From the NCBI GenBank assembly GCA_045630965.1, contig JAZQTU010000003.1, positions 1 through 21,828 of the forward strand: 21,828 nucleotides of DNA. Direction: 5' to 3'. Positions 1 to 5,586 of this stretch are shown piece after piece. The notes under the pieces were generated by a model, which did not search any database, was not told the DNA's origin, and worked only from the letters and a program-made list of their open reading frames with translations. A program made the position numbers and the translations under genes. The stretch comes from HGM04593 sp045630965. GTDB taxonomy: Bacteria > Bacteroidota > Bacteroidia > Bacteroidales > Bacteroidaceae. Each line of letters starts with the position of its first letter. Position 1 is the first letter of the stretch.

Positions 1-27
1 TTTGTGGGAGAGTAGGTCATCGCCACT
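1..27 (+). rRNA. rrf: 3' end of 5S rRNA (partial, cut by window edge)
   Basis: The first bases carry the gugGGAGAGUAGGuc…GCC pattern that ends bacterial 5S rRNA (loop E and the 3' strand of the acceptor helix). A rho-independent terminator follows directly, as expected at the end of an rRNA operon. Only about 27 bases lie in the window, so the rest of the gene and the operon cannot be checked. The exact 3' end is uncertain by a few bases. Confidence 0.6.
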
Positions 28-34
28 TTTAATG

Positions 35-66
35 AAAAAGACATCCAATAACTGGGTGTCTTTTTT
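35..66 (+). terminator. Rho-independent terminator of the rRNA operon
   Basis: The stem aaaagacatcc / gggtgtctttt (one G-U pair) with a short A-rich loop ends in a run of T. It lies just after the 5S tail and probably stops rRNA operon transcription. Confidence 0.8.
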
Positions 67-114
67 GTATATATACGCGTCAATGCCCTCCTCTCCTTGC
101 GATGGCGTCTTTAT

Positions 115-170
115 CGCATCCCACGCGGCACAAGCTTTGCCTGTGCTACGTGCGACCTATTGCTGCCACC
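115..170. repeat. REP-like palindromic element, copy 1
   Basis: The sequence can fold as an outer stem cacg (122-125) / cgtg (149-152) around an inner stem gcacaagc (128-135) / gcctgtgc (139-146) with one A·C mismatch and a ttt loop. It aligns with 201-255: both have CCCACGCGG at the left and a (c/t)CGCTGC/TTGCTGC-like right flank. The inner arms differ in sequence but remain paired. No open reading frame of interest covers it. Confidence 0.5.
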
Positions 171-200
171 ATTTTTAAATATTTGACAATCCCTGCTATT

Positions 201-255
201 CGCGCCCCACGCGGTGTGACTATGCCACACTTCGCGTGACTATCCGCTGCAGGGC
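201..255. repeat. REP-like palindromic element, copy 2
   Basis: The outer stem is cacgcg (208-213) / cgcgtg (233-238) and the inner stem is gtgtg (214-218) / cacac (226-230), with loop actatgc. The outer part and flanks match copy 1 at 115-170, while the inner arms have been replaced by a different pair of complementary arms. This pattern suggests selection on structure or a mobile palindromic repeat family. Confidence 0.5.
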
Positions 256-261
256 TTGTCG

Positions 262-449
262 AACCTGTTATCAGGTTTGTGGGAGAGTAGTAGCCTAAAG
301 GCACTCCTTTGAGGAGCTAAAGTTGATTATATCCAAATTCGGCTGCACTCAGCATAGTGCAAATGCATTTCCCTCTGCATTCGTTTGCACGAATTTTCCC
401 GTCGTCGCAAGCAGTGCTACGGTATCGCACTGTCATCGCCACTTTTAAT
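262..449 (+). pseudogene. 5S rRNA-like remnant split by a 141-bp insertion
   Basis: Bases 276-290 repeat window bases 1-15 exactly, and 432-449 repeat bases 16-33 exactly. A second copy of the 5S tail is therefore cut in two, with 291-431 lying between the halves. Bases 263-277 (aacctg ttat caggtt) resemble the hairpin that precedes GAGAGUAGG in 5S rRNA. The 5' two thirds of a 5S gene are not seen upstream; 256-261 do not look like the GAUGGUAC segment expected there. A terminator follows at 453-487, as for a real rRNA gene. I read it as a degraded 5S copy. Confidence 0.5.
335..396. repeat. Large imperfect hairpin inside the split 5S remnant
   Basis: aaattcg (335-341) pairs with cgaattt (390-396). 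Inside, gtgcaaa (357-363) pairs with tttgcac (384-390) and tgca (364-367) with tgca (376-379), competing with the outer stem for a base. The core, with 'ggctgcactcagcatag' and 'tgcattcg', resembles a motif I recall as recurring between genes in Bacteroidales genomes. That family assignment is from memory and untested. Confidence 0.4.
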
Positions 450-452
450 TCG

Positions 453-487
453 GAAGCTCTGGACAAAAGTCCGGGGCTTCTTTTTTT
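453..487 (+). terminator. Rho-independent terminator after the 5S remnant
   Basis: gaagctctggac pairs with gtccggggcttc over 12 positions (two G-U pairs) around an aaaa loop, followed by a T run. It is the normal end of a 5S-terminated transcript and supports the idea that 262-449 was once the end of an rRNA operon. Confidence 0.8.
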
Positions 488-553
488 GTATTGGGAGTTT
501 TGGGTCTATTGGCTCTATTAGGAAGGGAGGCTATAATTACTTAAAAAAACTAT

Positions 554-1177
554 CTATAATCCTTCGATACCAAGTTTTTTCATGCGTGAACGTATGGCGT
601 TAGGTTTGCGTTGGAAATGTGTTGACAACTCATCTATGCTTGCTCCATTCTCATACATCTGTGTAAGTGTACTGTCGTCGTCTTCTGTCCATGGTGTATA
701 TGCTTGTGGATATTCCATGCGGCAGGCTGCTACTGAATAAACTGGTATGTCGTTCAGTTGTTTATATGCTTTCAGATATTTTTTCAATCGTTTTATATCC
801 TTGTCCGATAAATAAGGCAAGCGGCGTATATCCATGTTGTCTGTCAGGTCGTTGAGCTTGACAGAGGTTGCAAGTGGGTTCTTCTTGATTCGTGCTATAT
901 ATTTTTCATATGGCTCGTTATCAGAATGTTTTGTCAGGCATCGGAGTGCTTCAATGATTTCATTCGAAAATCCTTCGTTCTCCAGCATCTCTATGTTCCA
1001 GTCGCTATCTTCTATTACGTCATGTAAAACGCCTGTTATCTTCTCTTCTATTGTTTTACCTGCTGACATGACGCGTAGAGGATGGTTGATGTATTCGCAA
1101 CCTGATTTATCCACTTGTCCGTAATGTGCCTCTTGGGCTATTTCAATGGCTCTTTCTAAAGTACTCATATTGCTCAT
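554..1177 (-). CDS. RSH-type HD hydrolase with C-terminal Myb/HTH-like domain
   Basis: This 207-residue protein has the HD fold of SpoT/MESH1-type (p)ppGpp 3'-pyrophosphohydrolases. H32 is in NHPLRV, H52-D53 and E56-D57 are in the HDVIED motif, and VKLNDLTDN (106-114) corresponds to the RSH VKLADRxxN motif. There is no synthetase, TGS or ACT domain, so it can at most hydrolyse. Residues 161-207 (PWTEDDD…NAIRSRMKKLGI) form a Myb/SANT-like helical unit seen as a tail on several Bacteroidetes proteins, which may bind DNA or nucleotides. It is the last gene of a three-gene unit, starting 3 bp after the stop of the AlkD-like gene. ATG at 1177 was chosen; M4 is an alternative. The substrate is inferred, not shown; other nucleotide phosphohydrolase activity is possible. 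Confidence 0.8.
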   Translation of the reverse strand: MSNMSTLERAIEIAQEAHYGQVDKSGCEYINHPLRVMSAGKTIEEKITGVLHDVIEDSDWNIEMLENEGFSNEIIEALRCLTKHSDNEPYEKYIARIKKNPLATSVKLNDLTDNMDIRRLPYLSDKDIKRLKKYLKAYKQLNDIPVYSVAACRMEYPQAYTPWTEDDDSTLTQMYENGASIDELSTHFQRKPNAIRSRMKKLGIEGL

Positions 1178-1180
1178 TTT

Positions 1181-1948
1181 CTATAAAGCATCCATGTTTC
1201 GTGTACGGAATGACTCTTTTGCTTTTCTTATATAGAGTTTTATTACATCTTCGGGTAGTTGCGTTTCCTTTATGTATGCTTTTGTCTCTTTGGGGAATTT
1301 TGCCAATGCTGTTGCCAACAACCATGCTACTCCCATGCGTACATAGTATGGTTCATTGCCTTGTACGGTGCCTGCCTGTGGTGTTAAAGCTCTCTTTTTT
1401 GTTGCTGTATAGTTTGATTTTATATTGCTGAAGTCTAGGTTGTCTATGCGTCTGAAAATATGTTCCAGCCACTCTTCTTCAAGAAAGTATGTCATCATTA
1501 TGACTATTGCAAAACGTACCTCAAATTCATGTTCTGATTCAAACCACTGTTCTAAGAAATTCCACATTGCTTCTTTGTCTGTACGTGCAATCCATTTGGC
1601 GTTGGCGCAGAAGGAATCGCACACGGCCCAATTGTCAAGGATTGGAATGTAATGATTAAGCATTGGGATGCGTTCGTTGAGTGTACATTTCTCATGGTTT
1701 ATAAGATATCCCCAGACGACTGTTTCTTCATAATAGAGAGTGTTTTTGTCTGTTGATTCAAATTGTCCTATGATTTCTTTACCATATTTCTTTGATATAT
1801 CTTTTGCAACAGTTTTCATCTCCTGCGTATGAAGTCCCAGTACTCTCCTTGTAGGTAGGGCGTTGATGACACGCAGGTGACCTTCACGATAGTGGACATC
1901 GCTCAGGAAACGTTTGCAAACCAATGGCTCAAGAATATTGGTAATCAT
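1181..1948 (-). CDS. AlkD-like DNA alkylation repair protein
   Basis: The 255 residues fit the DNA alkylation repair family (PF08713), HEAT-like helical repeats that wrap DNA and remove positively charged alkylated bases such as 3-methyl or 7-methyl purines. W107 and D111 in DNWAVCD and R145 in FEVRFAIV have the spacing of the AlkD residues W109, D113 and R148, so the active-site cleft seems intact. It lies 14 bp after the acetyltransferase gene and 3 bp before the HD hydrolase gene, and is probably co-transcribed with both. The N-terminal 40 residues show no signal peptide, so it is cytoplasmic. Family assignment is fairly sure; exact lesion preference is not readable. Confidence 0.82.
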   Translation of the reverse strand: MITNILEPLVCKRFLSDVHYREGHLRVINALPTRRVLGLHTQEMKTVAKDISKKYGKEIIGQFESTDKNTLYYEETVVWGYLINHEKCTLNERIPMLNHYIPILDNWAVCDSFCANAKWIARTDKEAMWNFLEQWFESEHEFEVRFAIVIMMTYFLEEEWLEHIFRRIDNLDFSNIKSNYTATKKRALTPQAGTVQGNEPYYVRMGVAWLLATALAKFPKETKAYIKETQLPEDVIKLYIRKAKESFRTRNMDAL

Positions 1949-1962
1949 GGTTCTAATTTATT

Positions 1963-2535
1963 TTACTTCTGTTTTTTTATTTGCATATGCCACATCTGAT
2001 GGCCAAAGAACTCTTTTGTTCCTACGCGTACAAAACCTATGGATGTGTATAGTGCTTCTGCCTTAGGGTTGTCATGGTCTACAATGAGTCCTACATGTTC
2101 GTGACCATTCTCAAATGCTTGTCTGCAAATAGCGGCAATCAATGATTTTCCAATACCTTTGTTCCTGTATTCGGGAAATACAGCCAATGTGTCAAGATAG
2201 AACTCTCCTGCTTCGGTTTCATCAGGAATGTGTGGAGTGCGCCCCAAGGCTTCGTGTATAATACTGTATGTGTTGTTTCTGAGCTCTAAAAGTTTTGCTC
2301 CGTCATAACCAATCACTGCTCCAACATTGTTGCCATTGATTTCTGCTATCAGACAGTTGATGTAGCTGTATTGTGAATTCTCATGTGATGCAATCATGCT
2401 CAATAGTGAGATATAATCCTCACCACAATATCTTTTCAGCGCCTCTTCATCCCCGATTCCCATTACAACAGCTTTTGCAATTGTTGGTGCATCGGATTTT
2501 TTTGCTTTACGAATTGTTATAATTTCTTTTGTCAT
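1963..2535 (-). CDS. GNAT family N-acetyltransferase
   Basis: This 190-residue protein has the GNAT fold. The β-strand before motif A is FYLDTLAVFPEYR and the acetyl-CoA pyrophosphate loop is R124-N-K-G-I-G-K130. Motif B is seen in VDHDNPKAEALYTSIGFVRVG (about 152-172). The start MTKEIITIRKAKKSDA is typical of the family, so ATG at 2535 is well supported. The acceptor substrate cannot be predicted. It is the first gene of the unit with the AlkD-like and HD proteins. A TAnnTTTG box ends only 4 bases before the ATG, so the mRNA may be leaderless or nearly so. Confidence 0.85.
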   Translation of the reverse strand: MTKEIITIRKAKKSDAPTIAKAVVMGIGDEEALKRYCGEDYISLLSMIASHENSQYSYINCLIAEINGNNVGAVIGYDGAKLLELRNNTYSIIHEALGRTPHIPDETEAGEFYLDTLAVFPEYRNKGIGKSLIAAICRQAFENGHEHVGLIVDHDNPKAEALYTSIGFVRVGTKEFFGHQMWHMQIKKQK

Positions 2536-2539
2536 GGTG

Positions 2540-2547
2540 CAAATATA
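2540..2547 (-). promoter_or_regulatory. Bacteroidetes -7 box (TATATTTG) abutting the GNAT start codon
   Basis: On the minus strand TATATTTG is followed by CACC and then ATG at 2535. Transcription normally begins a few bases after this box, which would place the 5' end at or within 4 bases of the start codon. No clear TTG box is visible 19-20 bases upstream. Confidence 0.5.
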
Positions 2548-2638
2548 GCGATTAAAGTGCTGAACTCCTTATATGACAATGTGTTCTTATTGTATTAGAA
2601 AAAAACTTTATTTTTATCGTAATTTTTTATTGGTTTTA

Positions 2639-2669
2639 TTTGCTAGTTCAGAAAAAAGTAGTACCTTTG
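2639..2669 (+). promoter_or_regulatory. Promoter of the tRNA operon
   Basis: TTTG at 2639-2642 and TACCTTTG at 2662-2669 are separated by 19 bases, the textbook spacing of the Bacteroides -33/-7 promoter. The first tRNA starts 16 bases further on. An A/T-rich stretch lies upstream. Confidence 0.85.
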
Positions 2670-2685
2670 CATCCGTTAAGCGAAC

Positions 2686-2758
2686 GCGGAAATAGCTCAG
2701 TTGGTAGAGCACAACCTTGCCAAGGTTGGGGTCGCGAGTTCGAGCCTCGTTTTCCGCT
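2686..2758 (+). tRNA. tRNA-Gly (GCC), copy 1
   Basis: A 73-nt cloverleaf: acceptor gcggaaa/tttccgc with discriminator T (usual for glycine), D arm gctc…gagc, anticodon stem caacc/ggttg with loop ttGCCaa, and T arm with gttcgag. CCA is not encoded. First gene of a five-tRNA operon and identical in sequence to the copies at 2795 and 3097. Confidence 0.95.
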
Positions 2759-2794
2759 CTCTTTGAAATTTTGATTTTTTTTCTGTTGTAAAAC

Positions 2795-2867
2795 GCGGAA
2801 ATAGCTCAGTTGGTAGAGCACAACCTTGCCAAGGTTGGGGTCGCGAGTTCGAGCCTCGTTTTCCGCT
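2795..2867 (+). tRNA. tRNA-Gly (GCC), copy 2
   Basis: Base-for-base identical to the first tRNA-Gly, 36 bases downstream of it. The anticodon loop is ttGCCaa and the discriminator is T; CCA is not encoded. Confidence 0.95.
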
Positions 2868-2882
2868 CAAAGGCAAATTAAT

Positions 2883-2963
2883 GCCCAGGTGGCGGAATGG
2901 TAGACGCGCTCGTTTCAGGTGCGAGTGTTGAGAGACGTGCAGGTTCGAGTCCTGTTCTGGGCA
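2883..2963 (+). tRNA. tRNA-Leu (CAG)
   Basis: Class II tRNA with acceptor gcccagg/tctgggc and discriminator A, D arm ggcggaatggtagacgc, anticodon stem ctcgt/gcgag with loop ttCAGgt, a long variable arm, and T arm ggttcgagtcc. CCA is not encoded. It decodes CUG. Confidence 0.93.
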
Positions 2964-2990
2964 CGAAACGTTGTTTTACAATAGTTATTT

Positions 2991-3074
2991 GGAGAAGTGG
3001 CGGAATTGGTAGACGCGCTACTTTGAGGGGGTAGTGACCGTTGGGTCGTGTGAGTTCGAGTCTCATCTTCTTCA
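2991..3074 (+). tRNA. tRNA-Leu (GAG)
   Basis: Class II tRNA with acceptor ggagaag/cttcttc (one G-T pair) and discriminator A, anticodon stem ctact/ggtag with loop ttGAGgg, a long variable arm, and T loop gttcgag. CCA is not encoded. It decodes CUU/CUC. Confidence 0.93.
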
Positions 3075-3096
3075 CATTAAAAATCAAAATATAAAC

Positions 3097-3169
3097 GCGG
3101 AAATAGCTCAGTTGGTAGAGCACAACCTTGCCAAGGTTGGGGTCGCGAGTTCGAGCCTCGTTTTCCGCT
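3097..3169 (+). tRNA. tRNA-Gly (GCC), copy 3
   Basis: Third identical tRNA-Gly of the operon, placed after the two leucine tRNAs. The operon terminator begins 9 bases after its last base. Confidence 0.95.
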
Positions 3170-3177
3170 CTTTAGTT

Positions 3178-3203
3178 AAGACAGCTTTTAGCTGTCTTTT
3201 TTT
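3178..3203 (+). terminator. Terminator of the tRNA operon
   Basis: aagacagct (3178-3186) pairs perfectly with agctgtctt (3190-3198) around a ttt loop, followed by more T residues. Confidence 0.9.
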
Positions 3204-3276
3204 GTTTCTAAATCTTCGCTTTTAACTTTTTATGACGCTGGAAATGGCTAACTTCGTGGTCGATTAGTGATTTGAT

Positions 3277-3639
3277 ATGAAATATATTCTTGTCTTCTTT
3301 GGAACGCTTTCTCTTGCATTGGGTCTCATCGGGGCCTTTCTGCCGGTCCTGCCTACCACGCCGTTCCTCTTACTTGCAGCGGCACTATATCTACGTGGCT
3401 CGAAACGGCTTTATGACTGGTTGTTGGCGCATCCTTATCTGGGTGAATATATACGTAATTTCAGGGAATACAAGGCTATCCCATTGCGTGTGAAAGTTGT
3501 TTCAGTGAGTATGGTGTGGATTACTCTTTTATATTGTGCTGTTTTCGTAGCGCGAGAGTGGTGGATGAGTGTAATGTTTATTGCTATCGCACTTGGTGTG
3601 AGTATTCACATATTAAATTATAGGACTTTGAAGAAATAA
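3277..3639 (+). CDS. YbaN/DUF454 family inner-membrane protein
   Basis: This 120-residue protein matches the DUF454 (YbaN) family: an N-terminal membrane segment (about 4-40) carrying the family signature GAFLPVLPTTPFLLLAA, then RLYDWLLAHPYLGEYIRNF (44-62) and IPLRVK. Two more hydrophobic segments follow at about 73-90 and 94-111. The length is that of the family. Its molecular function is not known. It lies 74 bp after the tRNA operon terminator, so it should have its own promoter, though I see no clear TAnnTTTG box. It is followed by a strong hairpin. Confidence 0.85.
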   Translation: MKYILVFFGTLSLALGLIGAFLPVLPTTPFLLLAAALYLRGSKRLYDWLLAHPYLGEYIRNFREYKAIPLRVKVVSVSMVWITLLYCAVFVAREWWMSVMFIAIALGVSIHILNYRTLKK

Positions 3640-3648
3640 GCATATTTT

Positions 3649-3680
3649 ACAACTCTAATTCTGTGCAGAATTAGAGTTGT
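3649..3680. terminator. 15-bp perfect hairpin after the DUF454 gene
   Basis: acaactctaattctg (3649-3663) and cagaattagagttgt (3666-3680) are exact complements with a 2-base centre. The 3' side is followed by gattttaatg rather than a clean T run, so termination efficiency is uncertain. The upstream side (attttac) offers a U tract only in the opposite direction (gtaaaat), which is weak. Confidence 0.65.
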
Positions 3681-3709
3681 GATTTTAATGAAGTTGCGTA
3701 TTTTCAAGA

Positions 3710-4198
3710 ATGTTTTTTATACAAGTTTTAACAATTTTTTATATATTTAATTTATTTTGTATATGGGCATTGTGGATTGGTATTATTGTTGGAGCTTCAA
3801 TAGCGGTAGTCGAGATCATCAACGATGAGTCAACTTTTTCAAATTTGGCAGTAAGTATCGGTGCCGGTCTTATTCTTATTCTGGTTGTGATCAAAGCTGT
3901 TAAGGATGCCAAAAAACTTGAAACTGCAGGTCAGATTGTAGGACGAGTGGCATATCTCATATTGCTTCCTTTTGTATTGGCTTTTATTGGTGGAATTATT
4001 GCTGCTATTGCCGTTGTAATCGTTGCAATAGTTCTGTTCTTGTGGTTATTGCTTACTATGTTGTTCGGAACAAATGAGAAGGTGAGATTGAGTAATAATG
4101 ATGTTGTAAGAAACGACGGATTAATAGGTGGCTACCGTGGAAAATCGGGTCGTAGGTATTCAAAGAATCTCGACGGTACTTATACGCCAGAAGATTGA
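3710..4198 (+). CDS. Hypothetical membrane protein
   Basis: I do not recognise this 162-residue protein. It has hydrophobic segments at about 3-35, 45-64 and 80-118, the last long enough for two helices, so it should sit in the inner membrane with three or four spans. The tail (about 120-162) is hydrophilic and ends GGYRGKSGRRYSKNLDGTYTPED, rich in Gly, Tyr and charged residues. No catalytic motif is visible. ATG at 3710 lies 30 bases after the hairpin that ends the previous gene. It ends convergently with the feo operon, separated by a strong shared hairpin. Confidence 0.7.
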   Translation: MFFIQVLTIFYIFNLFCIWALWIGIIVGASIAVVEIINDESTFSNLAVSIGAGLILILVVIKAVKDAKKLETAGQIVGRVAYLILLPFVLAFIGGIIAAIAVVIVAIVLFLWLLLTMLFGTNEKVRLSNNDVVRNDGLIGGYRGKSGRRYSKNLDGTYTPED

Positions 4199-4210
4199 GT
4201 TTTATAATAT

Positions 4211-4260
4211 AAACAAATATGGCAACAGGTTATGTAATGAACCTGTTGCCATATTTGTTT
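4211..4260. terminator. Bidirectional terminator, 21-bp perfect stem
   Basis: aaacaaatatggcaacaggtt (4211-4231) is the exact reverse complement of 4240-4260, with loop atgtaatg. A/T-rich ends give a U tract in either direction. It lies between the convergent membrane-protein gene and the regulator gene of the feo operon and can end both transcripts. Confidence 0.9.
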
Positions 4261-4275
4261 ATTAGTGTTTAGGTG

Positions 4276-4869
4276 TTAACTGAAATCGGACATATCTACC
4301 AATTTGTTCATTATGGCATAGACTGTAAGTCCGGGAATACTGTTGATACCAAGCTTCTGCGATATGTTACGACGGTGGGATATTACGGTGTAGACCGATA
4401 TATTGAATTCATCGGCGATCTCTTTGTTGGTCATGCCTTTGGCTACGGCTGTAAGTATATCACGCTCGCGTGACGAGAGTTCGTTGATATCGTTCTTGGG
4501 ACTTCCAGTGTTCTCTTCTATAGCATTCTTCAGTTTCTGTATAATGCGGGAGGCGTTGTCGTATATGCCAATACAATCGTCGTATTGGCGTAGAACATTC
4601 TCTTCGTGGTTGCTGTGGTTGAGGGCTACCAATGCACAATTAGTATTGCCTAATTGTGAACGTATATCGAGCCTGTCGTTGTAATCGATGACGGTGGGGT
4701 TGATGATTATTATATCAATATCGCTGTTGTTGGCGTTGTAATATGCCGGGTTGCTCAATATCTGCACGACATTGAACTCGGGGTTGCGTTTTATAATCTC
4801 GGCAATACCTGTTGCAACGATTTCCGATGGCTCTATAAGAACCACTTTGTATCTGCTTTCTTTATTCAT
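4276..4869 (-). CDS. LuxR/NarL-type regulator with degenerate receiver domain
   Basis: The 197-residue protein has an N-terminal receiver-like domain (about 7-115) and a C-terminal LuxR-type helix-turn-helix (131-186: ELSSRERDILTAVAKGMTNKEIA…VYTVISHRRNI). The position of the phosphorylated Asp at the end of β3 is N57 (DIDIIIINPT), the acidic pair after β1 is reduced to E13 (LIEPSE), and no Lys is visible at the end of β5. Control by normal phosphorylation is therefore unlikely, and no histidine kinase gene is nearby. The start is ATG at 4869, overlapping the stop codon of the hemerythrin gene by 8 bases; a TTG 12 bases upstream is less likely. It is the last gene of the feo operon and may regulate it or sense iron, redox or NO state. 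Confidence 0.85.
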   Translation of the reverse strand: MNKESRYKVVLIEPSEIVATGIAEIIKRNPEFNVVQILSNPAYYNANNSDIDIIIINPTVIDYNDRLDIRSQLGNTNCALVALNHSNHEENVLRQYDDCIGIYDNASRIIQKLKNAIEENTGSPKNDINELSSRERDILTAVAKGMTNKEIADEFNISVYTVISHRRNISQKLGINSIPGLTVYAIMNKLVDMSDFS

Positions 4870-5566
4870 GGCTCTTTTCAAGTTTTTCTACCAATGGTAT
4901 CAACAGTCTGTTCTCGATGAGGGAGTGTTTGCGCAGGTCTTTCTCTACGCTGTATATGGCATTGAGTAGTTCAAAACGTTGTGGTGACGAGTAGCGTTCG
5001 TCAAGGTACTTGATGATTATGTTCTTGAGGTCATTAAGTTTTTCGTTGACGTTGCTGTGGCTCTCCTCGAATTGTCGTATGCTGTATCTCTTTTCAACAG
5101 GGATGGTGCCGGACTGCAGCTTCTCGATATATGGAAATACAACCTCCTCTTCGTACTTGAAGTGGTTTATGATTTCGTTGTCATAATCATCATAGAATTT
5201 GTCAATCAGCTTGCGGCTTACTTCGTCAAGTTCCTTTACTAATGAATGTATGCCTTCGTGAATGGCTGGGAAACATATATATATATAGTAACGGTGTGAT
5301 GCGCGCAGATATGCGGTTATGCTTGTTATGTCGTTTATGTCTAACGATTCAATATTGGGCATGTAATCACGCTGTGAATAGATGCTGCATATAATCAGGA
5401 ATAGTTCTGCTGATATGTTGTAACGCTTGCACATATCTTCGACTGTGACTTCTCCAAAGCCTAATTTAATATCAAGTCTTTGCAGTACAGACAACAATGT
5501 GTTGCTCTCTGAAAGCAGGTCGGCTACTTTCATACGCTTTGTGTATATGGTTTCCTTATTACTCAT
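4862..5566 (-). CDS. Hemerythrin-like di-iron protein, RIC/YtfE/ScdA-related
   Basis: In the 234-residue protein, residues 12-62 align with the ScdA N-terminal domain (VADLLSESN…DIKLGFGEVTVEDMCKRYNI), but the family's CCGG motif is replaced by LGFG. Residues 88-230 form a hemerythrin four-helix bundle. Candidate di-iron ligands are H91 or H103/H107, H135-x3-E139, H170 and H214-x3-E218, the same pattern as YtfE. RIC proteins help restore iron-sulphur centres damaged by NO or peroxide, probably by supplying iron. The start ATG at 5566 was chosen because the protein homology begins there; an upstream extension would run into feoAB. The gene starts 20 bp after the feoAB stop and overlaps the regulator gene by 8 bp, so the three genes form one operon. 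Confidence 0.82.
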   Translation of the reverse strand: MSNKETIYTKRMKVADLLSESNTLLSVLQRLDIKLGFGEVTVEDMCKRYNISAELFLIICSIYSQRDYMPNIESLDINDITSITAYLRASHRYYIYICFPAIHEGIHSLVKELDEVSRKLIDKFYDDYDNEIINHFKYEEEVVFPYIEKLQSGTIPVEKRYSIRQFEESHSNVNEKLNDLKNIIIKYLDERYSSPQRFELLNAIYSVEKDLRKHSLIENRLLIPLVEKLEKSHE

Positions 5567-5586
5567 TCTGTAGATTTTTTTACTGT

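Noticed and set aside
2878..3123. Minus-strand reading frame of 81 codons
   Set aside because: It lies across three tRNA genes and is antisense to them; its 'protein' is translated tRNA sequence.
4870..4881. TTG start giving a 201-residue regulator
   Set aside because: The ATG at 4869 overlaps the upstream stop codon in the usual coupled way and the extra residues add nothing to the receiver fold.
5276..5290. TA dinucleotide run inside the hemerythrin gene (also 19013-19024)
   Set aside because: Short simple repeats; the first encodes an ordinary IYI segment and the second lies in A/T-rich spacer.
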